Source: Gyrodactylus bullatarudis
Lineage: Eukaryota; Platyhelminthes; Monogenea; Gyrodactylidea; Gyrodactylidae
Length of the DNA stretch: 64,000 nucleotides
Reading direction: 5' to 3'
Assembly (NCBI GenBank): GCA_012064415.1
Contig: SSNU01000086.1
Coordinates: forward strand, 451,407 to 515,406
In this document: piece after piece, positions 9,754 to 21,900 of the stretch
Position numbering within the stretch: position 1 is the first letter of the stretch
Layout: every line of letters starts with the position of its first letter
The notes under the pieces: generated by a model
The model's database searches: none
What the model saw: only the letters and a program-made list of their open reading frames with translations
Told to the model about the DNA's origin: nothing
Translations under genes and position numbers: made by a program

Positions 9754-12639
9754 CAACAGTGAAATCTAAACGTTTATCCTCTCTTATCTTTTTTTCCAAA
9801 TCATTGTATCTAGTTGTTAGCATAATTTTATGCCTAGCAATTATTTTCCTTAATGTATTTATCTTGAAATTTGAATCTAGTACAAAATTCTTGTGATCCA
9901 CTTCATCAGAAGGGGTGAGAAAATGCTGATTAAGATTATACCATTGTTCTTTTATCCTCAAATGTTCCACTGTCTCATCTAATTGATTTTGAAGGGATGT
10001 GGCTCTCTGTATTGTGGAATCTCTAAAATCTTGCATTAGCCGTTCCCGTATCTCCACAGACTCGTCATGATCTATCCTTTTAACTGACTTATTTTGGAGG
10101 TACGGTGCAAGGTAATCATATTCATTTTCTTTTTCTCTATTCATTTCTTGTTCAAATTCTTTTTCAATTGTAATTCTTCTATTCTTGGCATCTTCCAGCA
10201 TTAACTGATCAATCAGAAAAATTTCATCGTCTTTAATTTCAAATCTTTGTTCGACAATTCTTTGACTTTCTGTCTCAGCCTTTTTCAACTCAAGAATGCT
10301 ATTCTGTTCATCTCGAAGGAGTTTTGATAATAAATCATAAATTTCCATTTTTGTAAGGGGTCTAGCATCAATATTTGCATTGAATTCTGTAAAAGTATCA
10401 CTATGAAGACATAGTTTACCCTAAAGTAAATTAATAGTTTTTAACTGTTCTATTCGTTGAGCTAGCAGACAAAATACAATGATTTTTCCAGCTCCTTACC
10501 TGATAATCATCGAAATTTGTCGGCTTTAGAAACTCTCTCTTATTAGGAATAATCTTGTAATCGTCTAGATGATAGGTTAAAATAATTTTATCCTCTGAGA
10601 TTGAGTAGTTAATTTCAGCAATATCCGAATCTGCGGGTATTTCATGATTCCTCTCATATGTCTCAATAATTTTTTCCACTTCAAGCGTAATTTGTGGGGG
10701 AGCTTTTTGTTGAACGAAAACCAAGCCTCCTCCACCCCCGATACCTCCAGAACTCAGCCCTCCGAGTTGATGGTCAGTTTGCTCCTTAACTTTATAGCTG
10801 ACAACTTTTTTCTTTAACTTATCCGATCTTAAACAATAAAATTAATTAATTTAGCATAGATTGATAAAAGAACTCAATTAACCTTTTGACATATTCCTCT
10901 GTTAAACATAAACTTCTAAATTCTCTCCTTGATAAACAATCCACTCTATTATTGTGATAAAAAGTAGTAATCCAAGGTGTTGAATTATGCACAACTTCTT
11001 CCATGTGCTCATACGTTTTTAGATGATGAACCAGGTCACCTTGATCAAAAGTTTCCTTGATCCAATTCTTTAGATAGTCAATCTCATAAGTTACCAAAAA
11101 ATCACTGCGCTTATTGAAAAATCGTATTTCTTTTTTCACTTTGGTGCGATTTTTATCTTTATATTCAAAAATCTTTTCCACTAGCCCATTTTTATTGAAT
11201 TCATCACAGCATTTTTCTACCCTCACTGAAGCATAATTTATCTCAGATTTCAAATTAGGATAAGGTTTTCTTAAATCTTCAGGACTAATAAGTATTGGTA
11301 AACACCACGACTCATTAATCCCCAATAGAAGACAATGATCAATTATATCAGCCATTTGTTTGGTACGAAAGAGATTTGATTTTGTTTTTTTGCTCGTTGT
11401 CCCAACGGGACTTGACGATTTTCTACTATAACTCAGTTTTTTCTCCTTCGAACTCCTTCTTCTTTCCTGAGATCTACTACGATAACGACCAAAATTTAAA
11501 GTGGAATTTCCTCCAATCACAAGGCTATCAAATTCTTGCTTGGATTTCAATCCATCATCAATTTCCGCATAGTAATTTCCATATGGCATAACATACTCCC
11601 AATGCATAGGATTGCCTAGATCATAATTCATTTCAAGAATTCCAGAAGAACAATCTTGCATGTTAACATAATAATTTGTGTCATTCCATACTGCTTCAAT
11701 GCCATGATAATCCACAGTTCTAATTGGCTTTCTCTGTCCAGTAAGAGGTTCAATAAAGAAAGAATCTTTGACTTCGTTTTTATTTGCCAACACCAATATC
11801 CAAGAGTGAACACGTTGGCCGTAGAGTCTGTCAGTTGCTGGAGAATCAACAGTCTTATTTTTTTGCTTCTTTAAACGCTCATCTTTTGCTTTTAGTTTTC
11901 TTTCCATTTTTATTCGATTAGCCTCGAATTTGACCTCAAAATTTGATATTAAATTTTGATATGGTTGAATGACGTATTTCTGATTTTTTTCTACAGCTAT
12001 ATGTTTAGTATCCTCTTTTTCTTTGCCTGGTCCATGCTCAGGATAAAGACATTTAGACAAATCTCGATGGCAAATATTCTTTTTAGCATAGCCATGTACC
12101 ACATAAGCATCATAACCTGATCCCAAAAGCATAGAGCATAAAATGGCAGAAAATTCGAAGCACGTTCCCTTTTGATACCTTAAAGCTACCCTAGGACTTA
12201 TTAAATATTTGGGTGTTTCCCATGCAGGATTGAGCGGAATAAAATTCATAAAACTAGCGACAAATTTTGCACAGCCATCCCATTCAATGAATTGTGGGAA
12301 AGGTACACGATTTGGTTGAATGGTTGTACAGACAAATTTTCGAACATTGAATTCGTTTAATGGAATCATAAAAAGTCGAACTCTATCCAAGCATATATTT
12401 CTAAACTGTCGATCAAAGTTTTTAACGTATTCTATAATTCTCTTCTCTTTTTTCGAGAGAGTCCAATACGAGCTTGGCAGTTGAAGTGTTTTAGCAAATC
12501 TTTTCACATCATTATAATATTCTTCCAAGTTTTCATAAACTGAACTAGTCTCTTCTTCTTCATCATCTGATCTCTTTGTTTGGTCCCCTGAAGTTGGATT
12601 ACTAAACTCATAATTATTGGAATTCGTTTGAGAATTCAT
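9749..12639 (-). CDS. DRC7: Dynein regulatory complex subunit 7 (CCDC135/lobo)
   Basis: Subunit of the nexin-dynein regulatory complex that links outer doublets in motile axonemes and is needed for sperm flagellar beating. Exons 12639-10883, 10827-10500 and 10420-9749 join in frame to 918 residues; human DRC7 has 874. The N-terminal half has a transglutaminase-like core around YQKGTCFEFSAILCSMLLGS. Further blocks are RVHSWILVLANKNEV, FIEPLTGQ and GIEAVWNDTNYYVNMQD. The C-terminal third is coiled coil: RDEQNSILELKKAETESQRI, then an Asp/Glu-Arg-rich stretch. A Gly-rich insert (GGLSSGGIGGGGGL) follows the first intron. The start is the first ATG of the long exon, 73 bp from the divergent ORF at 12713. 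Its presence implies an organism with motile cilia or flagellated sperm. Confidence 0.93.
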
Positions 12640-12712
12640 TTGTAAATTCCGAATTTGTTGTTGAGGTACAACATTATAAAAACAAAATTATCCTTACTTT
12701 TATTTTGTTCTC
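12640..12712. promoter_or_regulatory. 73-bp putative bidirectional promoter (DRC7 / 12713 ORF)
   Basis: Two ATGs on opposite strands are only 73 bp apart. If both genes are transcribed they must share this promoter, or their start sites must lie inside one another. No TATA box was recognised. Confidence 0.4.
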
Positions 12713-12913
12713 ATGGATCCAAAATTTGAAAATGTAATCAAAAATATTGAGAGAAATTCAGAAATCTCATCTAACTTGGTTAACGGAATTTTAACGTTCA
12801 AATCAGAAGATTCAATATTTTGGTGGAGAAAAGAGTTTAAAAATTGGTTATTGGAAAACAATTTAACCCATAACAAAATATATTTGAATAATAATGATTC
12901 TCAAAAGAAATAA
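12713..12913 (+). CDS. 66-residue hypothetical protein
   Basis: Single-exon ORF with no family that I recognise. It is rich in Asn, Lys and Glu with a central tryptophan pair (SIFWWRKEFKNWLLEN), which looks like an amphipathic helix. No signal peptide or membrane span. It lies head-to-head with DRC7 and tail-to-tail with VPS13, whose stop codon is 15 bp beyond this stop. An AATAAA signal overlaps the stop codon. The tight flanks and the well-placed poly(A) signal suggest a real small gene, but an ORF of this length in AT-rich DNA could also be chance. Confidence 0.45.
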   Translation: MDPKFENVIKNIERNSEISSNLVNGILTFKSEDSIFWWRKEFKNWLLENNLTHNKIYLNNNDSQKK

Positions 12914-12914
12914 A
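12909..12914 (+). terminator. AATAAA overlapping the stop of the 12713 ORF
   Basis: AATAAA spans the TAA stop at 12911-12913. Transcripts ending here would run into the antisense 3' end of VPS13 within a few bases. Confidence 0.4.
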
Positions 12915-12928
12915 GCTTATCTGTTTCT

Positions 12929-15900
12929 CTAGTATTCTGTATTTAATAGTTTATTTTTCTTCACTTGAGATTTGATCAAATCTGCAATGAATGCACTCTC
13001 CATTTTATCACAAGCAAAACGGTAGGAAATATGTTTGCTTTTGCTTTTGAACACGTTGAAAATATTCGAGGTTGCTGCTGTTTGGCCATCCTCTTTATCC
13101 TCTGGTTCATATTCAATCGTTAAAAAGTCTTTCTCCGAACGAACATCAAAGGTTCGATCCGATCGTATACAAGTGATATCAATACTGTTGTTCACTTTGT
13201 TGGTGTTGAGATTTTCATTGAATTCTATCTCAGTTATAGATCTAATTAAAAATAATTATAAATTTACACATTTGAATATTAGTCTTACTGATTTGATAAA
13301 TTACTAACTTTGTTGTAAGAAACAAATACAAATTCTTTTTTGTAGATGGAATATAATTGATAAAACCTTTTGCCAATTCTCGATCTGATTTCTGTAGTTT
13401 GCCATAAAAAATAATCACAGATTTAAAAATAATGTGTTTACTCACAAGTATAATGAAGAAGCCTTGCGCCATTTTAAAATCATACGTGTCAAAATTATTA
13501 TTTGATTCAATATACCTTGGATATCTAATCCTGCCAAATTCTCTAGTTTCATCCGTTAGGCTAAGATTTTAAAGAAATTTTAATAATCTTGAAAAGGGAA
13601 AATGAAATTTTAATTCATGTTAGAGAATTTTACCTATAAAAATTTTAAATTAAAAAGATGTTAAATGAGTTTTAAATCAACAATCTTACTTATTTATTTC
13701 ACTGAGTAAAATTTAAAATACTGATTTTTATTTTGGAAAAAATCAAGTTTTCAAATAATCAGCACTGCTGATTCAGCAGAACGAAAAAGTTATGAATTTT
13801 TTTATAATTCACAAATATTCAGAAATTAATATTTTAAGTATGTATAATGAATGTAATTAAGCAAGTTTACATAACTAGAGTGAATATGCGAATTACCTTT
13901 TCAGTCCTTCCATGCTGGTGCTAGCCATGTCTATGAGACCGCCTACAGGTCGAACAACAAGACCCAGAACACCTTTGCCCATTCCTAAAGTTGAAAAATA
14001 AAAAAAAATAAAAATACAAAGGTTTATTGAAAATAGCAATTGTAAACAGTAAAATCATAAATTTTTTCAAAATTTTCTAATTAGTGCATTATTCTGTTCG
14101 ATAATCTGAACTAATGACTTACCCTTGAAGAAACCTTTAGCTCCATCTTTTTCAAGACCTTCCTTAGGTTGTCGAACAATTCCAGTAAAGCCGTCAAAGA
14201 AACTTTTATATAGTTCGATTCCGCCACGAGCAAGTCCAGTTTGAAAGTTTTCTGGTTTCCTATTGATATGCTGAAGTCGATTATTTTGAAAGTCTTTATC
14301 AAGTGATAGCATAGCAACACCTCTACCGACAACACCTGTGAACTTGGATATTGCTCCAGCAGCGGAACCAAATGTTCCTTTGAAAAGTGATTTGAATCCG
14401 AGGGCTAGACCTTCAGCAAACTCTTCAGGACCTTCGATAGCTCCCTTTTTGATAGAGTCAATATTTCATAAACAATAAATGAGATTATCATTTTCAATTG
14501 ACTCACAAGAGCTGGCTCATAGAATACATCTCGAACTCCTTCACTGAAGCCGACAAATATACCATATGGTCCTCCCAGTACATCAAGACCCAGAACAAAG
14601 CAATATATTTGTCTAAGAAATTGACTCAAATAATGACTAGATATCTGAGACGTCAACTGGTTGATACTGAGAACCACATTTTTCTTTTCAAAGTAGCCGA
14701 GTCTATTTGAAAGTAAAAAGTCAATCGTTAAATTTTAATCAATAGACATTGTAGATAAAATCAAATTTATTGAGTAAGTTCTGGGAAAAGTTTCAGGCGA
14801 ATTTCTAAGCAGTGGAATGCAATGAAATTTTTTTAAAATTTCGTTCTGTAACATATAACTGAGGTAAGGTCAGAAGAGACTCAGCGTTTATCACAACGCA
14901 ATATCCGCTCGTTTTCTTCCTTCTTATATAGCTTATATAAAATTTTTTGAAAGATACTGATTTCGAAAAGAAGAATTGAGCCGATAAAATAAAGAATGAA
15001 GCTTAATTAAAAAAAAAAATTGAGAAAATGATTTTTACGGTTATGATTGTAAGGAATGGGCCTATCAATATTTTTACACAAGCCTTAGTTGTTAGACATG
15101 CATCATTTATGAGAATTTAGCAAATTATTCATGGAATCTTAAAATAGTGAGAAAAATATACATTGTATTACAAGTATTGAATTATTGATCTTCAAAAGGA
15201 ATAAAACGTCGATAATTCTGAACTTTCAAATTTGTTCAAAGAACTATTTTTCATAGATTGCTCTGTTTTCACACAAATACATGAACTCAACGGAAATATA
15301 AACTAAATTGAACTAAATTGCTAATATTTTGAGCAAACAGAGGAGGAGTTATTTTGTTCTTAAATAGATTTTTATGCTGTATTTTAAGCTACTGTGGTTG
15401 TATAATGATACAATGAAGTTTTATCTATATTATTAAAAAATAAAAGTTGATTTTGTGAGCCTATGGATGTCTAAACTACCCAACCAATTTTAATAAAATT
15501 CAAACCAGTTATAGATTACCCCACGTGCCATGTTCTTAGCGAAAAAAATTTATGGATTTGGTCTTAGTTAGGCCGTAATCTCGATCAGAACCAAAAAAGT
15601 GACTGACCAATCAGATGGCTTCATTTTAATAGTAAGCTTGCTTCTCATTGGTCCAATCTAAGCTTCAATTTCTTCGTCTTCATACAAAAAAAAGCTTTTT
15701 CGAATTTTAAGAAACACAGCGTAGCGGTTTCGGATCAGCTAGTTTTTATTTAAATTCTAAAATTTTCTATCAGGAACTCGAGGAAGGAGTCTCAGTTTTC
15801 TGAAATCTTCTATTTACAGAGTTGCAGGGAGTTGTTGCTGGAAATCGATTATCATCTCCAAAATTTTTATAAAAAAATGCCTCACTCTGTCATCTCTAGC

Positions 15901-18900
15901 TTAAAAGCGTGTAAGGATCCTTAATATTTAAAAATTTGTTTACTGAATTTACAGAACTGCTCAAAATAGAAAAGGGGAAAATAGATTTCAACATGCTTTG
16001 AATAAAATCCCTTCCTGGAGTATCAAATCAGCATGATGATTCTGAAAAATAACATTTGATCTCTCTCACAGCTTGAAATCACCAAAAGTTTTGAACTCAA
16101 AGTAAAAACATGGAAAAATCGAAATTAAAAATGTCTCCGTTTTTTCCTTGAAACGGTAAAAGAGTGCATTTTTAACCGGTTTCCAAAAGATTGAAAATTT
16201 CTAAACCTTGATGAAAATAATGAGATTTTTGTAAAAATTATATGTTCCCAAATTCATCGAGAATAGCCTTACTATAAGATGAAAAAGTATAAAGTATTAA
16301 TCAAGTATAAACCAATCAATTTTCATCAAAACAGGAAAAGATTCTCACTTAATTTGGACATCATTTATATTCAGAGCTCCTCCGAGGGGATTCAAAAAGT
16401 GCGCTGCAAAAGCACTTTGATAATTTGAAGTGTCCTCAATCGATTGTTCCGAGAGGGATAAATTTATTGTGGCTTTTATCGGAGAAATATGAATCATATC
16501 AAATATGCTCTTCTGGCCATGATCGAGAGCTGTCTTTATAGTTGGGACAGTATTCAGATTTGTATTCATCAAGTTGAGATCTTGCTTGTGATTCATCTAA
16601 AAAGATAAAATTAGGAAAAATAACCACTTAGTATTTTGAGTTGAAAAAATTATTTTTTGATAACTTTACCAAATTAATTCCGCTGGTTCTGAATCTGAAT
16701 TCCTTTTTGAAAGTCAACATTCAGAAGATAATAGAGGTTAAAATTGATCTTCTAAACTATAAGAGATATTGAGCAGGCGATTGCATATTTGAAATCTACA
16801 GCTATTGTTTTACGATTGAAGGTTATTTTGTTTTTTCCTAAACCCCTCAGCAAATAGGTTTTCAAGAAAACGTTCTAGATTTTTTTGACTAGATTTTCAA
16901 AAAATCCCTATTCTTCAAGTAACTTTAGTTAGCATCAGTGTAAAGCTATATTTGTGAATTGTACATATTTTTGTAGCTTAATGAATTTCCTTTCTAATGA
17001 GAGATGAAAAAAGTATTTCAAGTATCTTTCAATTTAAATTATAACTCAAGAAAGTGTTGTGTTACACTGGTGGAACAATGGGACATAAAGGGTTAAATAA
17101 TCATAATTTTAAACCAAGTAATTCTCTAAGGAGATTAATGGCATATATAGGGAAACCTTTGGTTAGAATTGATTGATTAAAGTTGAGAATTAATCTCTAT
17201 GTTGTGATTGGACTTATTTAAGTATTTTCGTTTTTTAAAATGTCTCACAACAGAAGAAGATTGTATTATCTGAGTTTATTTCTCTAATAATTCTACAAGG
17301 TAGCAGGCGAGAAACGTTCAAGACAATAAAATAATCACCTTTGAATAGTTTTCCATCTGTAGGAACTTGATCACTTCAAATATGAACTGAAGATTACACT
17401 TGATGTCAACCTCTTGTAGAAGGAGTGCTAGGTACCTTGAATGAATAGTAAAATAATTTTATTAAATAATCAAGGTTTTCCCCTTATCTGACGTACTTGA
17501 AACGATATGCACCAGATGGCATTTCATTGACAATCGAAGATACTTCCAATAAGGGTTTTGTGGCTGTAACAAATTAATGAGAACTTAATTTTAAAAGAGA
17601 AATCCAATTAAGAAACCTTACGTTGAGTTACAGCTAAGGATTGGGATATTGGCCTTGGACATAGGACAACAGGGAAAATTGAACTTTCACGTTGATCGTC
17701 AACCTTAAAAAGAACAACTTTGGCATACATTTTTGATAAGAGTCAAGAGATTATAATTTATTAATTACCTGCAATCTGAAAATCTTAAAATGGAACTGAT
17801 ATTGATGCTTGGATATTTTCAAATGTAACGAAACTCCTGGTTCCATTACCTGGACAATGGGACATTTTTCAGGCTTCAGAAGATACATTTCTTTAAAGTC
17901 AACCTCAATGTCTTTATCGTCACTTGTGATCTCTTCCAGATTCATCAAATTCGCGGCTGAGCTATCTTCCAATTCAGTTAGGATATACTGAAGATATTTC
18001 TTTTCAATAGAATCGCTAATTTTTTTTGGCAATGGTTTTTGGCGTTGACTTCGAAAGATTTTGTTCCATTTCGAGCCAGACCTATTTGGATAAAGAGAAA
18101 TGTTTATCTGTAGCAAGGTAGTTTTTTGTATCTTCAAAGATCTTAGCAAGCTCTGAGAGCGTTTTAGTAAGTATATCACATGTAAAAAATTTTCAATGAA
18201 TCCGATTGACTTTCAATATTTTTTGGGTTGAGTTGAGTTTTTCGTGTGTTCTCTCTCACAAAATATATTTTTTATGTTACCGTTAATCTTGTTACTCTTG
18301 ATAGTCTCAAGACTCCCTAACAATTCAGCTAAACTTGTTACTACTAATTATATCAAACTATCATTATCAAACCTGCATTTATTCAGAAAAAAATTATAAA
18401 GAATTTATAAAAAAATTAATTAATTGATTGGTTGATAAATTTCGTAGCGATTGAAAATGAATCTGAATCTAAGTTTACTATCAAATATCAAGAAAATATC
18501 AAATAGGTATAATTTTCATTTCTACTGGGATCTTATTTTGTAAAGCTTTCAAGATCCTACTGATGCAACACTTGTGAATTCTGAAAAAGAAGTGTTATGA
18601 ATAAACTGGATAATTTTCCATTCTAAATGTATTAAAACATTTAATTTAAAAGTCAAAAAATTACTATAAAATTATTATAAGCTTAACTTGTTACTAGTAG
18701 GATTAACTGAAAACCAGCTAAACTTGTTACTACAAAATCCCCGGGATTTTTGAGACTATAAGATAATCTTGAAACCGAGTAAAAAGTTTAACTGAATTGT
18801 CATGGAGAATTGAGACTATCAAGATTAACAACATTAACGATAAAAAATAAATTCATAAACTACTTACTCCAGAACGGAAATGTAGGCTAATTCTTCTCGT

Positions 18901-21900
18901 TTGTTATTAAGGACAAGTGATAACCCAATTGAATGAATGACAAACAGAATATCTGTCTCTCCAGGTCCAATATCTGCATTCTGTTAGGATGAAAGGAAAA
19001 AAATAAATCTAGAAACTATCTCAGGAATTTGAAGACAAGCTTTCAACACTTTCATTACAGATTCATAAAATACAAGCCCAGATTATTTGTAATTGAATCA
19101 TCTTTTGAAATTTGGAAAAAAGGATAGGAAATACTAGGTCAAAGTTCTTCTTTTATATTTTTCATTCAATTTTAATCTATCAAAAGTTTTGTTTATCAAG
19201 GCATCTGGAAATTTAACGTTCATTGACTTATTTTGGATTGTAAATTCATCCAAGATTTCTAGTTTCATTTAAGAATCCGAAAGAATAAACGTTTAATAAT
19301 TAAATTACGTTATTTTCAACTCACATAAGCTGCATTTTTAGCGGTCAACATTGAATGTGTGAATAAAATGTATCGCCTGCTCTGATACCAGAATGACACC
19401 CAAAACATTTTCTTTCCTTCAAGAGTGAACGTGTTGAAGGAATCTTGTTGGACTTGAATATTTTCAGATTTTGATTGTCCTGTGGAGTTTGTTGCCAGGA
19501 AGCAGAGAGTCTTTTCTGACAAAATGTCTTCCCAATAGTATCGAAAATGCATATCGGAATATAAAACGTGTTTTTTCGTATCCTCACTTTAAATTAACAA
19601 AATAAAATCAGATGCAAGAATTTTATATTAAGCAGCTAATCTTCCAAAGCTATTCTCAATGAATTTGGGGATTTAAAATCTTACTTTTTTTCATCATGTC
19701 CTCAAAAGATTTATTAAAAACTTATTACAAGATTCAAAAAAAACCTTTTGAAAAAATTGGATACATTTTAGATTTCGAGTTGGGGCGATTTTTTCAAATT
19801 TGAGTTGAAATTTTTTTTTCGATTTCAAGGTCTGAGAGGAATCAAACGTTCTTTTTTTCAAAAATGCTCGTTGAGATATTAGGAAGAACTTCGTTATCGC
19901 GTCAAAATCTACTTCCTAAACTTAATATATATGAAGTTGGGAATCTATGATTTTTACGGAAACCTCGATTTTTCAAAAATTCGAATATGTTCGATTTTTT
20001 TGCAAACCTACTCATGTTGCCCACTTTTACGACTTGAAGAAAATAATTCTGAAAAAAAATTTTTTTGATGAAAAATATGGTCATTTTTCAAATTTCGATT
20101 TGGCGCCAAAATCCCATTTTTTCGAACTTTGAACTGAAATTTTTTATTGATTTGAAAGTCGGAGTGTGGCCAAAAGATGTTTTTCAGGATCACAATAAGA
20201 CAAGAAAGCCAAATATGCTGAATCTTTTCTAATGCATAACTTCATCATCGTTTGGGAGTCGAATTTCGATTTTTTAATCATTTTCAATACTTATTAATAA
20301 AATCAATGAGATATCGTCCAAAAATGGTCAATTTTCGGAAATTTACTGCCAATTTTTGGCTTTCTTGTCTCATTTTGATCCTGAAAAACATATTTTGGCC
20401 ACACTCAGACTTTCAAATCAACAAAATCAAAGTTCGAAAAAATTGGATTTTAGGACTATAAATCTAAATTTGAAAAATTACCAGATTTTTCATGAAGATA
20501 ATTTTTTTTCTTCAAATCGTAAAAGTGGGCAATATGAGTAGGATTCTAAAAGATCTTTAATATGTTCAAATTTTCAAAAAAATAATCGAGGTTTTCGTAA
20601 AAATCATAGATTCCCAACTTCATATCAACCAACTTTATTTTCTAGCATTTTTACTGCTTGAAAATTGATAAATAAGGATGATCATAGATCAGTTAAATTG
20701 AAGGTTTTTCTAAAAATGGAATAGAGATAATTGGATTTCCTTGTCTATTTGTGATTCTGAAAAAGGATGTTTATTCCCTCATACACATTGAGATCAACAA
20801 GTATTTTCATTTAAAAAATGGAAAAAGCGCGCTAAATTGAAATTTAAAATGTCTTCAATTTTTTGCCTTTTCAAGTGTGCCTTTTCCAAGAAATCTTTAA
20901 AATATTTTAAGACTTTGATGTAAAAATCAAAAATTCCAATTTCATCGACATTAGTTGTAAAAAAATTAGCCTTTTTTTTCAAAACCTCAGGAATTCTGAG
21001 TCGGGATTTGCAAAGAACTCTTTTGGGAGTAAATTATTTCTTGAGTATCAATGCTAGTAATGACGAGATTGAGATATATAATTTTGTAATCATAAGGAAA
21101 CACAGGAGGAATGATAGAATTAAATTGGTTTTTTATGGAAAATACATAAGGTTTATAGATTTAATTTAAATACAACTTGATAGAATAGAGATCAATCATG
21201 ATACCATCTCGATTGACTAGGGCCTCATATATATATGCACTAACAACTTTTTAGCTCTTAACTCCACAGCAATTTAACATCAAAAAGTATACCTTGAATT
21301 TGAAATATGCTTTATATGCATTTTTGAGGCCCATTATTATTAATTAATGGATAATTAGAAATGTTACAGATCAGATACTGGAAGCAATGTAACATCTTTT
21401 ACTTGAATTTTCTCCTGAAATATAATTTTCTCAGAATAACCAGGATATATGACTAGTTGAAATCGATATTTTACTTTCTCCTCTTAGAGACAGCAATTTT
21501 CAATGTAAAGCTATTTGATTTGAAGTTGGAAATCTATGATTTTTAAAAAAATCTCAATTTTTTCATAAAAAGTTCGAATTTGTAAATTATTTTTTGGAAT
21601 CCAGATCATGACTTTAGTTTTTAGGATCAAGATGAAACAAACAATCAATTGAGCTAAATCTAATCTTATAATTCACCTAATTATCATTTGGGAATTTAAT
21701 TTCGATTTCTTGATCATCTTCATTGCTTGAAAATAAATTAAAGTTCAATTATCAAAGGTCTGTCAAAAACGGCCGGCTTCCTGATCCGTGTTTTGACCTA
21801 AGATATATTTATGCAAAAGATAAAACTAGACATTTTTTAAACATAAAATTTCTCTATGGAAAAATTGAGACTTTTATGTAAAAACCATCGAATCAATCAG

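Noticed and set aside
11656..11874. Plus and minus ORFs of about 72 codons
   Set aside because: Out-of-frame shadows inside the long first exon of DRC7.
13151..13165. GGTTCGATCC resembling a tRNA B box
   Set aside because: It lies inside a VPS13 coding exon, and no A box or cloverleaf surrounds it. No convincing tRNA was found in the window.
20252..20541. Overlapping plus-strand ORFs of about 60-70 codons
   Set aside because: They run through the arms of the nested foldback element and mirror each other; they are repeat sequence and not genes.
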